Origin: a virus
Virus record (IMG/VR): IMGVR_UViG_3300024346_000015
Coordinates: 1 to 64,000 of that record
Reading direction: 5' to 3' (one strand)
Length of the DNA stretch: 64,000 nucleotides
Shown in pieces: positions 15,668-23,564 of the stretch; the stretch's first letter is position 1; each line of letters begins with the position of its first letter. The notes under the pieces are model-generated. The model saw only the letters and a list, made by a program, of their open reading frames with translations. It was not told the origin of the DNA and did no database searches. A program made the translations under genes and the position numbers.

Positions 15668-16446
15668 TATTTCTCGATATCATACAGTAGTTCATTAAAC
15701 CCGTAGTCACTGTCAGGCGACACATTAGTGGGACTTGGTGTTATATTTAGTCTTTCGACAAATAAGTCACTGTCGTTGAAACCCTCTTCTTTTAAGAAGA
15801 AGTTTGTGTCAACTTCACGGATGATAGATGATTCTTTCTCTGGGCCATAGAATGACATCTTCATTTCAAAGTCCAGAGTGTATATGATGGTACGTCTTTG
15901 ACCTACCGATCCTTCGAAGTCATCTGAGAAAGTAATACCATTAAGTATAATTGGTACGTCCTCAACAATCTCTGTGTAATCAGTAAATGGTTTTATCGAC
16001 AAAGTATATTGTGGGTTGAAATAAGGTATAACCTGTTCGACTATCTGTAACGCATCATCTTGAGATTTTGCATATACGTTCAACTGAAATCCCATTGTGT
16101 AGGGAACAGATGTATAGAATCTTTTCTTCTTACTAACGTCAGTACCGGATCTGGCAAACTTGTTTACCTTGGGTAACTGTCTCTCCGCATCATATGCCAA
16201 GTTAGTTATCTCGAACGACATACGTGGTAACTTGATGGCTACCCTACGTTCTGCGTCCTCACCCTGTTGCATTTCTTGCAGACGTTCTATAAAGGATCTC
16301 TTAGGTGCATACGATAGGGGAACCTTGACTTGAGAGATAGTCTCTCCGGCAGAGTTCTGTCGCAACACATGAAGATTATTAAATATAGAACCGAATACCG
16401 ATACGGCAGTACGAACTCTCTTGTTATAAAACCAAGATCCAAACAT
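15667..16446 (-). CDS. 15: Tail sheath stabiliser/completion protein gp15
   Basis: This 259-residue protein matches T4 gp15 (272 aa) in length and position, with the FGSWFYNKRVRTAVSVFGSIFNNLHV start, RMSFEITNLAYDAERQLPK, and YTMGFQLNVYAKSQDDALQIVEQVIPYFNP. gp15 hexamers cap the tail and make the head-tail joint with gp13/gp14. It shares one base with gp14 on one side and with gp16 on the other. Confidence 0.92.
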   Translation of the reverse strand: MFGSWFYNKRVRTAVSVFGSIFNNLHVLRQNSAGETISQVKVPLSYAPKRSFIERLQEMQQGEDAERRVAIKLPRMSFEITNLAYDAERQLPKVNKFARSGTDVSKKKRFYTSVPYTMGFQLNVYAKSQDDALQIVEQVIPYFNPQYTLSIKPFTDYTEIVEDVPIILNGITFSDDFEGSVGQRRTIIYTLDFEMKMSFYGPEKESSIIREVDTNFFLKEEGFNDSDLFVERLNITPSPTNVSPDSDYGFNELLYDIEK

Positions 16447-18179
16447 TAGAATGCATCTCCAAATGGATTGGATTCTGAGAAGTCTAGGAAGTCTCCTTCA
16501 AAATCATCAAATATTTTATTCTGGGCTGACTGTTGAATTTGTTGTAGTTCTTCTACAAGTTTCGGAACCCACTCTGCTTCAGACGATACTCCGACTATTG
16601 GCGTAGTGTCAGTGAATGTACGATATTTTCCGTCTGTACTACCCACATGAGCAAGTTGTAATATACGATCACTATCGTTCCAAGAAGTAACTTCACCTTT
16701 GATCGTGTATTCAGTGTTGGTCTGTGTGACAGTTTCACCGACAACGAACCGACCACCGTCTGTAGGTGCATCTATAGTTATTGTTGGGACAGAAGTGTAA
16801 TGTAAACCAGCGTTACCGATATCAACAGAACCGATACCACCGTTGGACAGTACCGCAGTCAATACAGCGTTAGTACCATCAGCACTATTAATCTTAGCGG
16901 TATTAACATCACTATCATACGCAGCAGTTGGGACTACCAAGTCTAAGTTACTGTCAAGTCGGTTATCCAGAATAGTTGCACGATTACCCGCTAAGGCACG
17001 GAACTCATCAATGTAACCATCAAAGATACTATATTCGATACCGTCCGCATTACGTGCAGCCAAACCACCGACTGCATATCCAGTACCATTGATAAGGTCA
17101 TGCGATACAGGTGAAACAGAATCCAAAAGTTCTGAACCATTTAGGTACGCATATAATCGTTTAGGATCTCCACCGGCACTATCGTTATCAACACCAAATA
17201 CAAAGTGGTTCCAACCAGATACAGAGACAGCTGCTGAGGTTAATTCTTTCTGTCCATGTCCATCATTATCATTATAAGAATAGACAAGATTACCCGACTG
17301 ATTAACACCAAACACTTGTTGGTTCTTCAGACTATTGCCACCCGTGTACAACAATGCTTGTTGACCACTTGAGGGTAGATTTCTAACCTTAAAGAATAGT
17401 TCCACACTACCGACATCACTAGTCAATAGATACTGTCGTTCGTCACCGTGACCAAGGAATGCGTGGAAAGATGATGCGCCAAATACGGACTGATTTGAAA
17501 TAACAGGGAAATTCAAGACAGGTGCGGATGTATAACCCGATCCAGATGAATTGACAGTCACTTCACTAATTCTACCTTGATCGTCCAGTACTGGTGTCAA
17601 CGAAGGAAGATTCTGATCACTTGTATTCATTGTAAGTTTATACTGGAACGCACCTTCATACTCAACCGCATCAATAGATGCAATCTCAGTATCAAAGTCT
17701 TCATCACTGTATTCGAATAACTCACACTGCATACGGAATGTAGGTAGGTTACTCAACTGATAGAATGGCGTCTCAGTCTCTACCTTGAGAACCTCGAACA
17801 TAGACTCTGACATAGGCAAGTAAATGACATCACCTTCACGAGGACGGAAACCGTTCTCAGCCAGATTGTCACCCACCATCTTCTTCCAACGTCTACGTGC
17901 GACAACAAAGGTTGCTTGGTCACGTAACTCAATACCGAACTTAGTGAACAAGTCACCCTCTCCATCAAAACCTTCTTGGTTTTCGATGTACATCTCGATC
18001 TTGTAGGCGTCAGAAAAACGTGAGGGGATGTCATCACCAAAGATCTTATCCTTGTTGACGATCTCACGTGGGAGATAGTATACGTCCTCACCATAGAACT
18101 TTAAAGACTCGATTACGATGTCTTCATACAGGTGTTGTTCTGAACGTACCTTTTTGCTTATATATGGATTTGTTGCCAT
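16446..18179 (-). CDS. 14: Neck protein gp14 with inserted LamG-like lectin domain
   Basis: This 577-residue protein is more than twice the size of T4 gp14 (256 aa). The N-terminal about 1-185 and the C-terminal end (FDDFEGDFLDFSESNPFGDAF) are gp14-like. Between them, residues about 232-400 read as a laminin-G/concanavalin-like sandwich: SVELFFKVRNLPSSGQQALLYTG, WNHFVFGVDN, RLYAYLNGSEL and FDGYIDEFRALAG, the typical LamG order. The insertion is flanked by two GxGYTSAP/GLHYTSVP repeats. gp14 belongs to the neck that joins head and tail; the extra domain would be displayed at the neck and could bind carbohydrate. It overlaps gp15 by one base and follows gp13 by one base. Confidence 0.88.
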   Translation of the reverse strand: MATNPYISKKVRSEQHLYEDIVIESLKFYGEDVYYLPREIVNKDKIFGDDIPSRFSDAYKIEMYIENQEGFDGEGDLFTKFGIELRDQATFVVARRRWKKMVGDNLAENGFRPREGDVIYLPMSESMFEVLKVETETPFYQLSNLPTFRMQCELFEYSDEDFDTEIASIDAVEYEGAFQYKLTMNTSDQNLPSLTPVLDDQGRISEVTVNSSGSGYTSAPVLNFPVISNQSVFGASSFHAFLGHGDERQYLLTSDVGSVELFFKVRNLPSSGQQALLYTGGNSLKNQQVFGVNQSGNLVYSYNDNDGHGQKELTSAAVSVSGWNHFVFGVDNDSAGGDPKRLYAYLNGSELLDSVSPVSHDLINGTGYAVGGLAARNADGIEYSIFDGYIDEFRALAGNRATILDNRLDSNLDLVVPTAAYDSDVNTAKINSADGTNAVLTAVLSNGGIGSVDIGNAGLHYTSVPTITIDAPTDGGRFVVGETVTQTNTEYTIKGEVTSWNDSDRILQLAHVGSTDGKYRTFTDTTPIVGVSSEAEWVPKLVEELQQIQQSAQNKIFDDFEGDFLDFSESNPFGDAF

Positions 18180-18180
18180 G

Positions 18181-18939
18181 TTATCCTACGAAGAAGACAG
18201 GGCCCACATCTTCCTCTTCCCTAAACCTAACTTTAATTTGTTCGATCTCGTTATTAGCGTCCTCAAAGATAGAACGTCCGTTGATCTGAACACCGCCAGG
18301 CAAGGTCATACCATCAAACTTTAATAGGTTGGTTCCCCATTGCCTTTTAATGAGACTTGTGGTATACTCTTTAAGGAACTTATGGTTCCACAATGAATTG
18401 TATTCTGTTGTTGAATCCGGAGTTCTTATTCCGTACACTTCTGCAACAATGTTATCACCGACCGATAGTTTCTCGGTACTCACATAGAAGTACAGACGAT
18501 TACCTTGTCTGTCGTGTGTCATCTCTGGAATACCCGTTAGTTTCATATCGAGTAATGATAGATGTTGTTGCATTTGTTCGTAGTATGCGATGTCACCGGC
18601 AAAGTTATTTAAGTCGGTCACATCATTCAACATCATTTGATATTTGATGTCAAAGAAATTTGTTGTTTGAGAAACAGTATTGATTGGGAATATACGAACA
18701 ACGGTAGTAATACTATCGTCAGCCAGATCCACATAACCGTTGTCTATATCATCCTGTGTTAACGCGAATGACATGTAGTGTCTTCGAGATCCATCTGGAT
18801 GATTCTCACGAAACCACTGCATGGCTTCATCGACACGATCTTCGATCTGTTCATCATCACAGTTTATTTCGATCACGGGTGAACCCAAACTACGCAAGCA
18901 GTAATCGATCATCTCTTGTCTAGAATTTGGACTTGCCAT
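18181..18939 (-). CDS. 13: Neck protein gp13
   Basis: This 252-residue protein (309 aa in T4) is recognised by the SRQEMIDYCLRSLGSPVIEIN start, the IEDRVDEAMQWFRENHPDGS helix, YFYVSTEKLSVGDNIVAEVY and the LWNHKFLKEYTTSLIKRQWGTNLLKFDGMTLPGG block near the C-terminus. It forms the neck ring between portal and gp14/gp15. It shares one base with the small gene upstream. Confidence 0.94.
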   Translation of the reverse strand: MASPNSRQEMIDYCLRSLGSPVIEINCDDEQIEDRVDEAMQWFRENHPDGSRRHYMSFALTQDDIDNGYVDLADDSITTVVRIFPINTVSQTTNFFDIKYQMMLNDVTDLNNFAGDIAYYEQMQQHLSLLDMKLTGIPEMTHDRQGNRLYFYVSTEKLSVGDNIVAEVYGIRTPDSTTEYNSLWNHKFLKEYTTSLIKRQWGTNLLKFDGMTLPGGVQINGRSIFEDANNEIEQIKVRFREEEDVGPVFFVG

Positions 18940-19139
18940 TAATTGATCCTTGTACCCGAAGAGTTATATACTTTGAGTTGATTAAAATCTATGATATCTA
19001 CCGCACTACTAGAGTCTTCGGTCTTTATATAAATTATACCTTCGTTGGTATTTATCGCAATTTCACCTAGAACGAGATCACTGGTGCCAGGCGCAACGCC
19101 TTTGACCGTGCTCTTCTTATGTTTAATAGTTGTACTCAA
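18939..19139 (-). CDS. Small fibre-adaptor-like virion protein
   Basis: This 66-residue protein starts with IKHKKSTVKGVAPGTSDLVLGEIAINTNEGIIYIKTED, the short N-terminal module found at the start of many phage fibres and tropism determinants. Here it stands alone, with only about 20 further residues. The 593-residue fibre protein next to it starts with a related SGEMAYSY...KLFIG module. It may be a small fibre attachment or chaperone piece. A variant late promoter and a hairpin lie upstream. Confidence 0.6.
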   Translation of the reverse strand: MSTTIKHKKSTVKGVAPGTSDLVLGEIAINTNEGIIYIKTEDSSSAVDIIDFNQLKVYNSSGTRIN

Positions 19140-19167
19140 GACCTATCTCCGAATAATTATAAGTTTA

Positions 19168-19185
19168 GACTCCCCGAAGGGAGTC
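19168..19185. terminator. GC-rich hairpin after the 593-residue fibre gene
   Basis: Perfect 7-bp stem GACTCCC/GGGAGTC with a CGAA/TTCG tetraloop. There is no convincing T run on either side, so termination would be weak; it may instead stabilise mRNA 3' ends. Confidence 0.45.
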
Positions 19186-19193
19186 GGTACACT

Positions 19194-19201
19194 TATTTAT
19201 G
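19194..19201 (-). promoter_or_regulatory. Variant late promoter (CATAAATA) upstream of the neck gene unit
   Basis: Minus strand CATAAATAAG, one base off the late consensus, 55 nt upstream of the 66-residue gene that leads into gp13-gp17. The TAA stop of the fibre gene is embedded in it. Confidence 0.45.
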
Positions 19202-20978
19202 AGTATGTTCCACCGTCAATTGTACTAATCGCAACAGATCCAGATGTCAACGTAAAGTTCGCAGTTGGGAACTTCGCAACACCAAGATTAGTAGCGGTTG
19301 CGGTTTCAGCTGTAACGGTCAACGAGTTTGATGCATCGGCATACGTAAGATCAATACCTTCACCCGCTAACAATAAGCTTGATACACGGTCATCGATAGT
19401 CTCTGACATACCAAGGATAGTTGCATCAATGGTTTTGTTAGCTACCCACTTATCGCCTGATGCTTCATATAAGAATGTTGGACGATCTCCACCAGTAAAA
19501 GTTGAAGAACCAACGATAAGACCAGCACCATCTGCTTCCGCAGCATTATCAGCACTGTCTCCAAGAATGAGAGTCAGATCATTGATAGTTACTTCGGTAG
19601 AGTGGATAGTGGTTGTAAGACCCTGTACAGTCAAGTTACCCCGAACGACAACGGTACCTGAGTCACCAACAGGATTAGGATCTAAGTAAAGTTCGGTTGC
19701 ACCACCGTTAGTTGTACTAATGGTGTTGCCATCAATACGGATATTATCGACATCGATCTGGGTTAAACCAGCAAGTACTGTGGATGATGCACCAAGTGCA
19801 ATACTAGTACTACCAACTGTGAGACTGTCGTTGTCCAGTTTAGCGTTAGTAACACCACCGTCTTTAATACGGAGTGTATCACTACTTGTCTCGATAGTAC
19901 TGTTATCTACGTTTACATTTAGTGATACTGAACTACCAAGTGCTACTGAACCACCACCACCAAGTCCGTCACCCGCAGTAACGGTTAATGAACTATTTGC
20001 CAGTTTGTTGTTTGCGATAGAACCAGCAAGTTGTGTATTCGATACACCACCAGTCTTAATACTTACCGCACCACTTGAAACTGCGAAGTCTGCCGTAGCA
20101 AAACTTGCAACACCCTTATTGGTTACTGTCGCATCTTCGCCTGTAATAGTAAATTTCTTAGATGCATCATTGAAAGATATATCAATACCCTGAGACGAAT
20201 CACCAACAAACGTTAGTGTGTCAGTAGCTAATGCGATTGTACCCGCTGAGTCTCCATCGGGGCCAGCATTATCTACGGCAACTGCCATAGTAGTTGTGAT
20301 TGCACTAGTAGATGTATTAGTGATCTGACCTTGTTCGTTTACAGTGATAACAGGAATTGCAGTAGCGGAACCATAACTGCCGGCGGTGACAGCTGTGTTA
20401 GTGATGGCGAGACTAACTTGGTTATTCGTTACTGTAGAGGTTATACCTGTTCCACCGGCAAACGTTAATGTTTCGCCAGTAGAGAATAAATCTGAGTCTG
20501 TTCCATCACTGATAGTGAAGTCAGATACGACTGCGCCTACTTGATCATCTACGTATTTTTTAGTAGCAGCGTGTTGATCACCACTTGGATCGGTAACATT
20601 AATGATCTTAGATGAACTAACATCAACATGAGCTGTTCCGTTTGGTGCTAGAACAAGATTTCCGTTCGTATTTGTTGTGCTGATTGTATTGAGATTAAGA
20701 TCGAGGTTATCTACTTTTAAGTTGTCAATCTTTTTGTTAGCATCAACAATCAGTGCTGAACCTGCGGTAAGTGTACCCGCAGCATGATCCAACATACTGG
20801 TGAAATAAACACCACCGATAACACCGATGTTGTCCGCTTCGCCAGGCGTTGTTTCTGCGCCCCAACCTATAAATAACTTTTGATGTCCAGTGGCATAACT
20901 ATATGCCATTTCACCTGAACGTAATGTCGAGGGAGAACCAGTAGTCCCTGAACGTTTTATTAGAATTTTACTTGCCAT
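19197..20978 (-). CDS. Tail-fibre-like structural protein
   Basis: This 593-residue protein has an N-terminal attachment module (ILIKRSGTTGSPSTLRSGEMAYSYATGHQKLFIGW), a CTATKKYVDD-type ATKKYVDDQVGAVVSDF motif near 145 that is common in fibre stalks, and then repeated beta-rich units such as VTNKGVASFATADFAVSSGAVSI and TATNLGVAKFPTANFTLTSGSVAI. These repeats alternate with GDGLGGGGSVALGSSV-type loops. It is a likely trimeric fibre or short-fibre stalk. No receptor-binding tip or chaperone domain is identifiable. It overlaps the upstream 74-residue gene by one base. Confidence 0.7.
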   Translation of the reverse strand: MASKILIKRSGTTGSPSTLRSGEMAYSYATGHQKLFIGWGAETTPGEADNIGVIGGVYFTSMLDHAAGTLTAGSALIVDANKKIDNLKVDNLDLNLNTISTTNTNGNLVLAPNGTAHVDVSSSKIINVTDPSGDQHAATKKYVDDQVGAVVSDFTISDGTDSDLFSTGETLTFAGGTGITSTVTNNQVSLAITNTAVTAGSYGSATAIPVITVNEQGQITNTSTSAITTTMAVAVDNAGPDGDSAGTIALATDTLTFVGDSSQGIDISFNDASKKFTITGEDATVTNKGVASFATADFAVSSGAVSIKTGGVSNTQLAGSIANNKLANSSLTVTAGDGLGGGGSVALGSSVSLNVNVDNSTIETSSDTLRIKDGGVTNAKLDNDSLTVGSTSIALGASSTVLAGLTQIDVDNIRIDGNTISTTNGGATELYLDPNPVGDSGTVVVRGNLTVQGLTTTIHSTEVTINDLTLILGDSADNAAEADGAGLIVGSSTFTGGDRPTFLYEASGDKWVANKTIDATILGMSETIDDRVSSLLLAGEGIDLTYADASNSLTVTAETATATNLGVAKFPTANFTLTSGSVAISTIDGGTYS

Positions 20979-21202
20979 TAATATTGGCCTCCATTAAGAT
21001 TTTGATCTTCTAAGTCTGTGGTTGCTATAAAGCTGGAAGATGTTTCATCATAAATGAGGACACTACCTTGCACTGCACCGGACGTATCAACTCCCGCCAA
21101 GTTGTTGATATTGCCAGTAGCACTGTTAATTCTTCTCACGGGACGACCTACAACAACTTTCTTTACTCTAGTCGTTCCGTTCGTAGTAACTATAACCGCC
21201 AT
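20978..21202 (-). CDS. Small structural protein of unknown function
   Basis: A 74-residue protein with no recognised family. It has a basic N-terminal third (TRVKKVVVGRPVRRIN) and a polar remainder with VQGSVLIYDETSSSFIATTDLEDQNLNGG, a fibre-like strand-loop style seen in virion proteins. Its position between two virion genes and one-base overlap with the 593-residue fibre suggest an accessory fibre component. Confidence 0.55.
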   Translation of the reverse strand: MAVIVTTNGTTRVKKVVVGRPVRRINSATGNINNLAGVDTSGAVQGSVLIYDETSSSFIATTDLEDQNLNGGQY

Positions 21203-21215
21203 CTTTCCTTTTCCC

Positions 21216-21572
21216 CTATCGTGTAACTGATGGGTTAACTTTTATTTTTCCTTCGAGGACACGTTCAATAATAATATTATTGTCTGTATCAACATAAGAA
21301 ACTTCTACATCATATACGTAACGACCAGTCGTAACCAGTTGATCAGTTTGTTCGTTCGTCAGAGACAGGATGGCGATACCATCCGTTGGTGGATTGCCTA
21401 GGGCCGTAGTAAATTCTACTGTACCCTCTGCGCCAGCATTGTAATTTCTTTTCATTTTAGACGTGACTGTATGTGCAGTCAAGTCTTTCTTAGTACCGTC
21501 AGTATCCTGAAGGTGCAATTCAATTGCAACATCTGATCCTTGGTCTATATTGAAATCTTCGTATTCAGCCAT
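21216..21572 (-). CDS. Beta-sandwich virion protein (BppU-N/Ig-like)
   Basis: This 118-residue protein reads IDQGSDVAIELHLQDTDGTKKDLTAHTVTSKMKR, a pattern common in small phage virion domains of the BppU-N/Ig-like type, followed by ISLTNEQTDQL-like LSLTNEQTDQLVTTGRYVYDVEV and a last strand VLEGKIKVNP. Such domains anchor fibres or decorate baseplates. It is the first gene after a late promoter (21604-21611) and leads the fibre gene unit to gp13. Confidence 0.55.
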   Translation of the reverse strand: MAEYEDFNIDQGSDVAIELHLQDTDGTKKDLTAHTVTSKMKRNYNAGAEGTVEFTTALGNPPTDGIAILSLTNEQTDQLVTTGRYVYDVEVSYVDTDNNIIIERVLEGKIKVNPSVTR

Positions 21573-21603
21573 TAGTCCCGTCTTTAAATATGTTTTCTTG
21601 CTT

Positions 21604-21611
21604 TATTTATA
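21604..21611 (-). promoter_or_regulatory. T4-type late promoter
   Basis: Minus strand TATAAATA, 31 nt upstream of the 118-residue gene at 21572. Confidence 0.8.
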
Positions 21612-21624
21612 ACAATTGGAATCT

Positions 21625-22338
21625 TTATTCCGACATTATTTCATCTATTATTTCTTCACGGAATAGTTGTGCAACAGGTGAGGTATCGAAACAAAAAGAA
21701 ACCGTTTGTCGCCAACAGTTAGTCTCAGCAGCATGATAGAAAATCTTATCTTCTTCTCTATAACTACCGAAGTATCCTGCTTTCAATTGCCAACCCGGCA
21801 CGTCTTGCATGACCACGATTTCACCTTTCTCTATATCCCAATACTTGAAACAACCATCACCTGTCTCACTGTATGTGAAAATCATATTCCATGCAGCTGC
21901 ATTCGCATTGTTATGCCAAGCGATAAATCCGTCTTTAGGATACGCGGCAGATAATGCATTGTTACGACAACCCATGAAATTAATCATCTTGGTATTCGTT
22001 TCGGTCAACAACTTCATGAACTCAGAACGGAATCTCGCTTCGTCCGAAGATTCCGCATGGTCGTTCTTAAAGAATTTATGCAGTTTAGTATTAACTCGAA
22101 ACTCGTATCCGTACATTGCATCTGGAAAACCTTCGTGTCTTTCACCCTGTGCAATAATTTCCTTGAGGTATTCTTCACCAGTGAACCAATCTTTTTTGTC
22201 TGACGCGTCTGAACACGTCAAGTGCATATACTTTTCGAACCCATCAAGTGCGCCAGCCTTCCTATAGTCATCAAGAATTTCAATTAACTCTGGGTTGTTA
22301 ATAGGGATGGTTTGCATCCTGTAGTCTACTTCACTCAT
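21625..22338 (-). CDS. 2OG-Fe(II) oxygenase-like protein (HxN variant), coupled to the glycosyltransferase
   Basis: This 237-residue paralogue of the protein at 1292-1939 shares GFIAWHNNANAA (H142, N144) and GYFGSYREED...FYHAAETNCWRQTVSF (H202, R210). The spacing and distal H/R fit the double-stranded beta-helix of 2OG oxygenases, with Asn where Asp/Glu is usual. Its start overlaps the glycosyltransferase stop by four bases (ATGA-type coupling), so the two are produced together. They lie directly downstream of the two giant repeat fibres, which makes a role in modifying those fibres a reasonable inference. Catalytic competence is uncertain because of the HxN change. Confidence 0.6.
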   Translation of the reverse strand: MSEVDYRMQTIPINNPELIEILDDYRKAGALDGFEKYMHLTCSDASDKKDWFTGEEYLKEIIAQGERHEGFPDAMYGYEFRVNTKLHKFFKNDHAESSDEARFRSEFMKLLTETNTKMINFMGCRNNALSAAYPKDGFIAWHNNANAAAWNMIFTYSETGDGCFKYWDIEKGEIVVMQDVPGWQLKAGYFGSYREEDKIFYHAAETNCWRQTVSFCFDTSPVAQLFREEIIDEIMSE

Positions 22339-23060
22339 AAAATATGTCCGTCCTTATCCAGACCACACGAGTAATGTCTCAATACAACTTCACCATCTGG
22401 TCTCGTTTGTTGCCAATTAAATGCGTTATAGTAATTCCAACGCAAATCATCTTTAAATATTCCTACCTTCAGATCCTTGTACTTCGGATCTTTCTCAGTT
22501 AACCACCAAAGAGAGAACTGATCCCAAGACTTGAGACTGTCTGCATATCCTTCTGGCCACCAAGAGTCATTCATCTGTCTACGAGTCAGATCCCACCAGT
22601 CATCCATGAACTCACGGACAATAGGTTTAGTCATATCATACAGACAGACACCCCCACAAAGAGTAAACTTCGCATTCCCTTCGGGAGTACTAAAGTCTCG
22701 TTCAGCATAAATGTAATCACGATCATCGGTCAATTCAGAGAACATGACATCGTAGTCACCTAACTCATCGTAGACCTTTGCGATGTCTTCGTGTTCACAT
22801 TCCATATCAGCATCAATATACATTGTTATATCATAAGGAGATTTCGCCATGCCCCATAGTTTGGCACGGTAGTGGTTGTCACAATGTATGATTTTATCTG
22901 CTAAGCTTCTTGCTCGTCCATCGATCATCCACGGTTCGCATACCAATGTGATATTAGCATCTTCATGATAATCACGAATAGAATCGATTAAGTTAATCGC
23001 ATAAACATAAAAGTTTGGTTTGTTCGATGCGACAATTACAATGCCTTTACTCTTTTCCAT
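22335..23060 (-). CDS. GT-A fold glycosyltransferase
   Basis: This 241-residue protein begins with KGIVIVASNKPNFYVYAINLIDSIR, the nucleotide-sugar-binding beta-alpha start of GT-A enzymes, and has the metal-binding DxD motif in MYIDADMEC (D83, D85). A FTLCGGVCLYD strand and a WDQFSLWWL helix follow, as in GT8/stealth-like families. It should transfer a sugar from a nucleotide donor, using Mn2+ or Mg2+. It overlaps the 156-residue gene upstream (14 nt) and the oxygenase-like gene downstream (4 nt). The acceptor is unknown: fibre residues, host glycans and phage DNA are all possible. Confidence 0.75.
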   Translation of the reverse strand: MEKSKGIVIVASNKPNFYVYAINLIDSIRDYHEDANITLVCEPWMIDGRARSLADKIIHCDNHYRAKLWGMAKSPYDITMYIDADMECEHEDIAKVYDELGDYDVMFSELTDDRDYIYAERDFSTPEGNAKFTLCGGVCLYDMTKPIVREFMDDWWDLTRRQMNDSWWPEGYADSLKSWDQFSLWWLTEKDPKYKDLKVGIFKDDLRWNYYNAFNWQQTRPDGEVVLRHYSCGLDKDGHIL

Positions 23061-23517
23061 CGACCGCTGCCTCTTCCAGAGCTATCGTATCTTGGAGAAT
23101 CATAATCGCGTACATGTCAACTTCGATTCTACTCTTTGCACGTCTAAGTTTCGCTTTCAATTTACGGTTCTTCGAAGATTTTACTTCTTCTACTTCAAAC
23201 GCTTCCATCTTATAGTTGAAGAGATCTTCTAGTTTACGTGCCTTAGCGTGTTCAACGTCACGTTGTTGTTTCTCTTCTTTCTCTTGTTTCTTGCGAACAT
23301 GACGATCGGTCGTGTTGTCATCAACTAATTTTTCAGTTAATACTTCAATGACTTCTTCGTAATCCTCATTGGGATTACCTTCCTTATCAAGTTTATTCAG
23401 ACGCATGACCTGTCTAGTTACTCGACCAATATCGTCTTCTAATTCTAAAATACAGTTTAGTTCGTTCTTATCTTCAGTTTCCCAAAACGCATTGTCTAAC
23501 CATTTTCTACTGCTCAT
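23047..23517 (-). CDS. Coiled-coil protein of unknown function
   Basis: A 156-residue, highly charged helical protein (RHVRKKQEKEEKQQRDVEHA and KLRRAKSRIEVDMYAIMILQ) with no recognised family. The N-terminal WLDNAFWETEDKNELNCIL is the least charged part. Position between the giant fibre gene and the glycosyltransferase, with overlap into the latter, suggests a chaperone or adaptor for fibre assembly or modification; this is inference from context only. Confidence 0.6.
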   Translation of the reverse strand: MSSRKWLDNAFWETEDKNELNCILELEDDIGRVTRQVMRLNKLDKEGNPNEDYEEVIEVLTEKLVDDNTTDRHVRKKQEKEEKQQRDVEHAKARKLEDLFNYKMEAFEVEEVKSSKNRKLKAKLRRAKSRIEVDMYAIMILQDTIALEEAAVDGKE

Positions 23518-23556
23518 CTCAATCTCCTCAGTTGTTTCGATGATATATCGTGCAAT

Positions 23557-23564
23557 TATTTATG
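23557..23564 (-). promoter_or_regulatory. Variant late promoter (CATAAATA)
   Basis: Minus strand CATAAATA, 40 nt upstream of the coiled-coil gene. The stop codon of the 2170-residue fibre lies inside it, the same arrangement as at 19194-19201. Confidence 0.45.

Noticed and set aside
19045-19689. 214-residue open frame on the plus strand
   Set aside because: It is antisense to the 593-residue fibre and the 66-residue gene, has no credible domain, and reflects the Ser/Thr-rich codon pattern of the sense strand.
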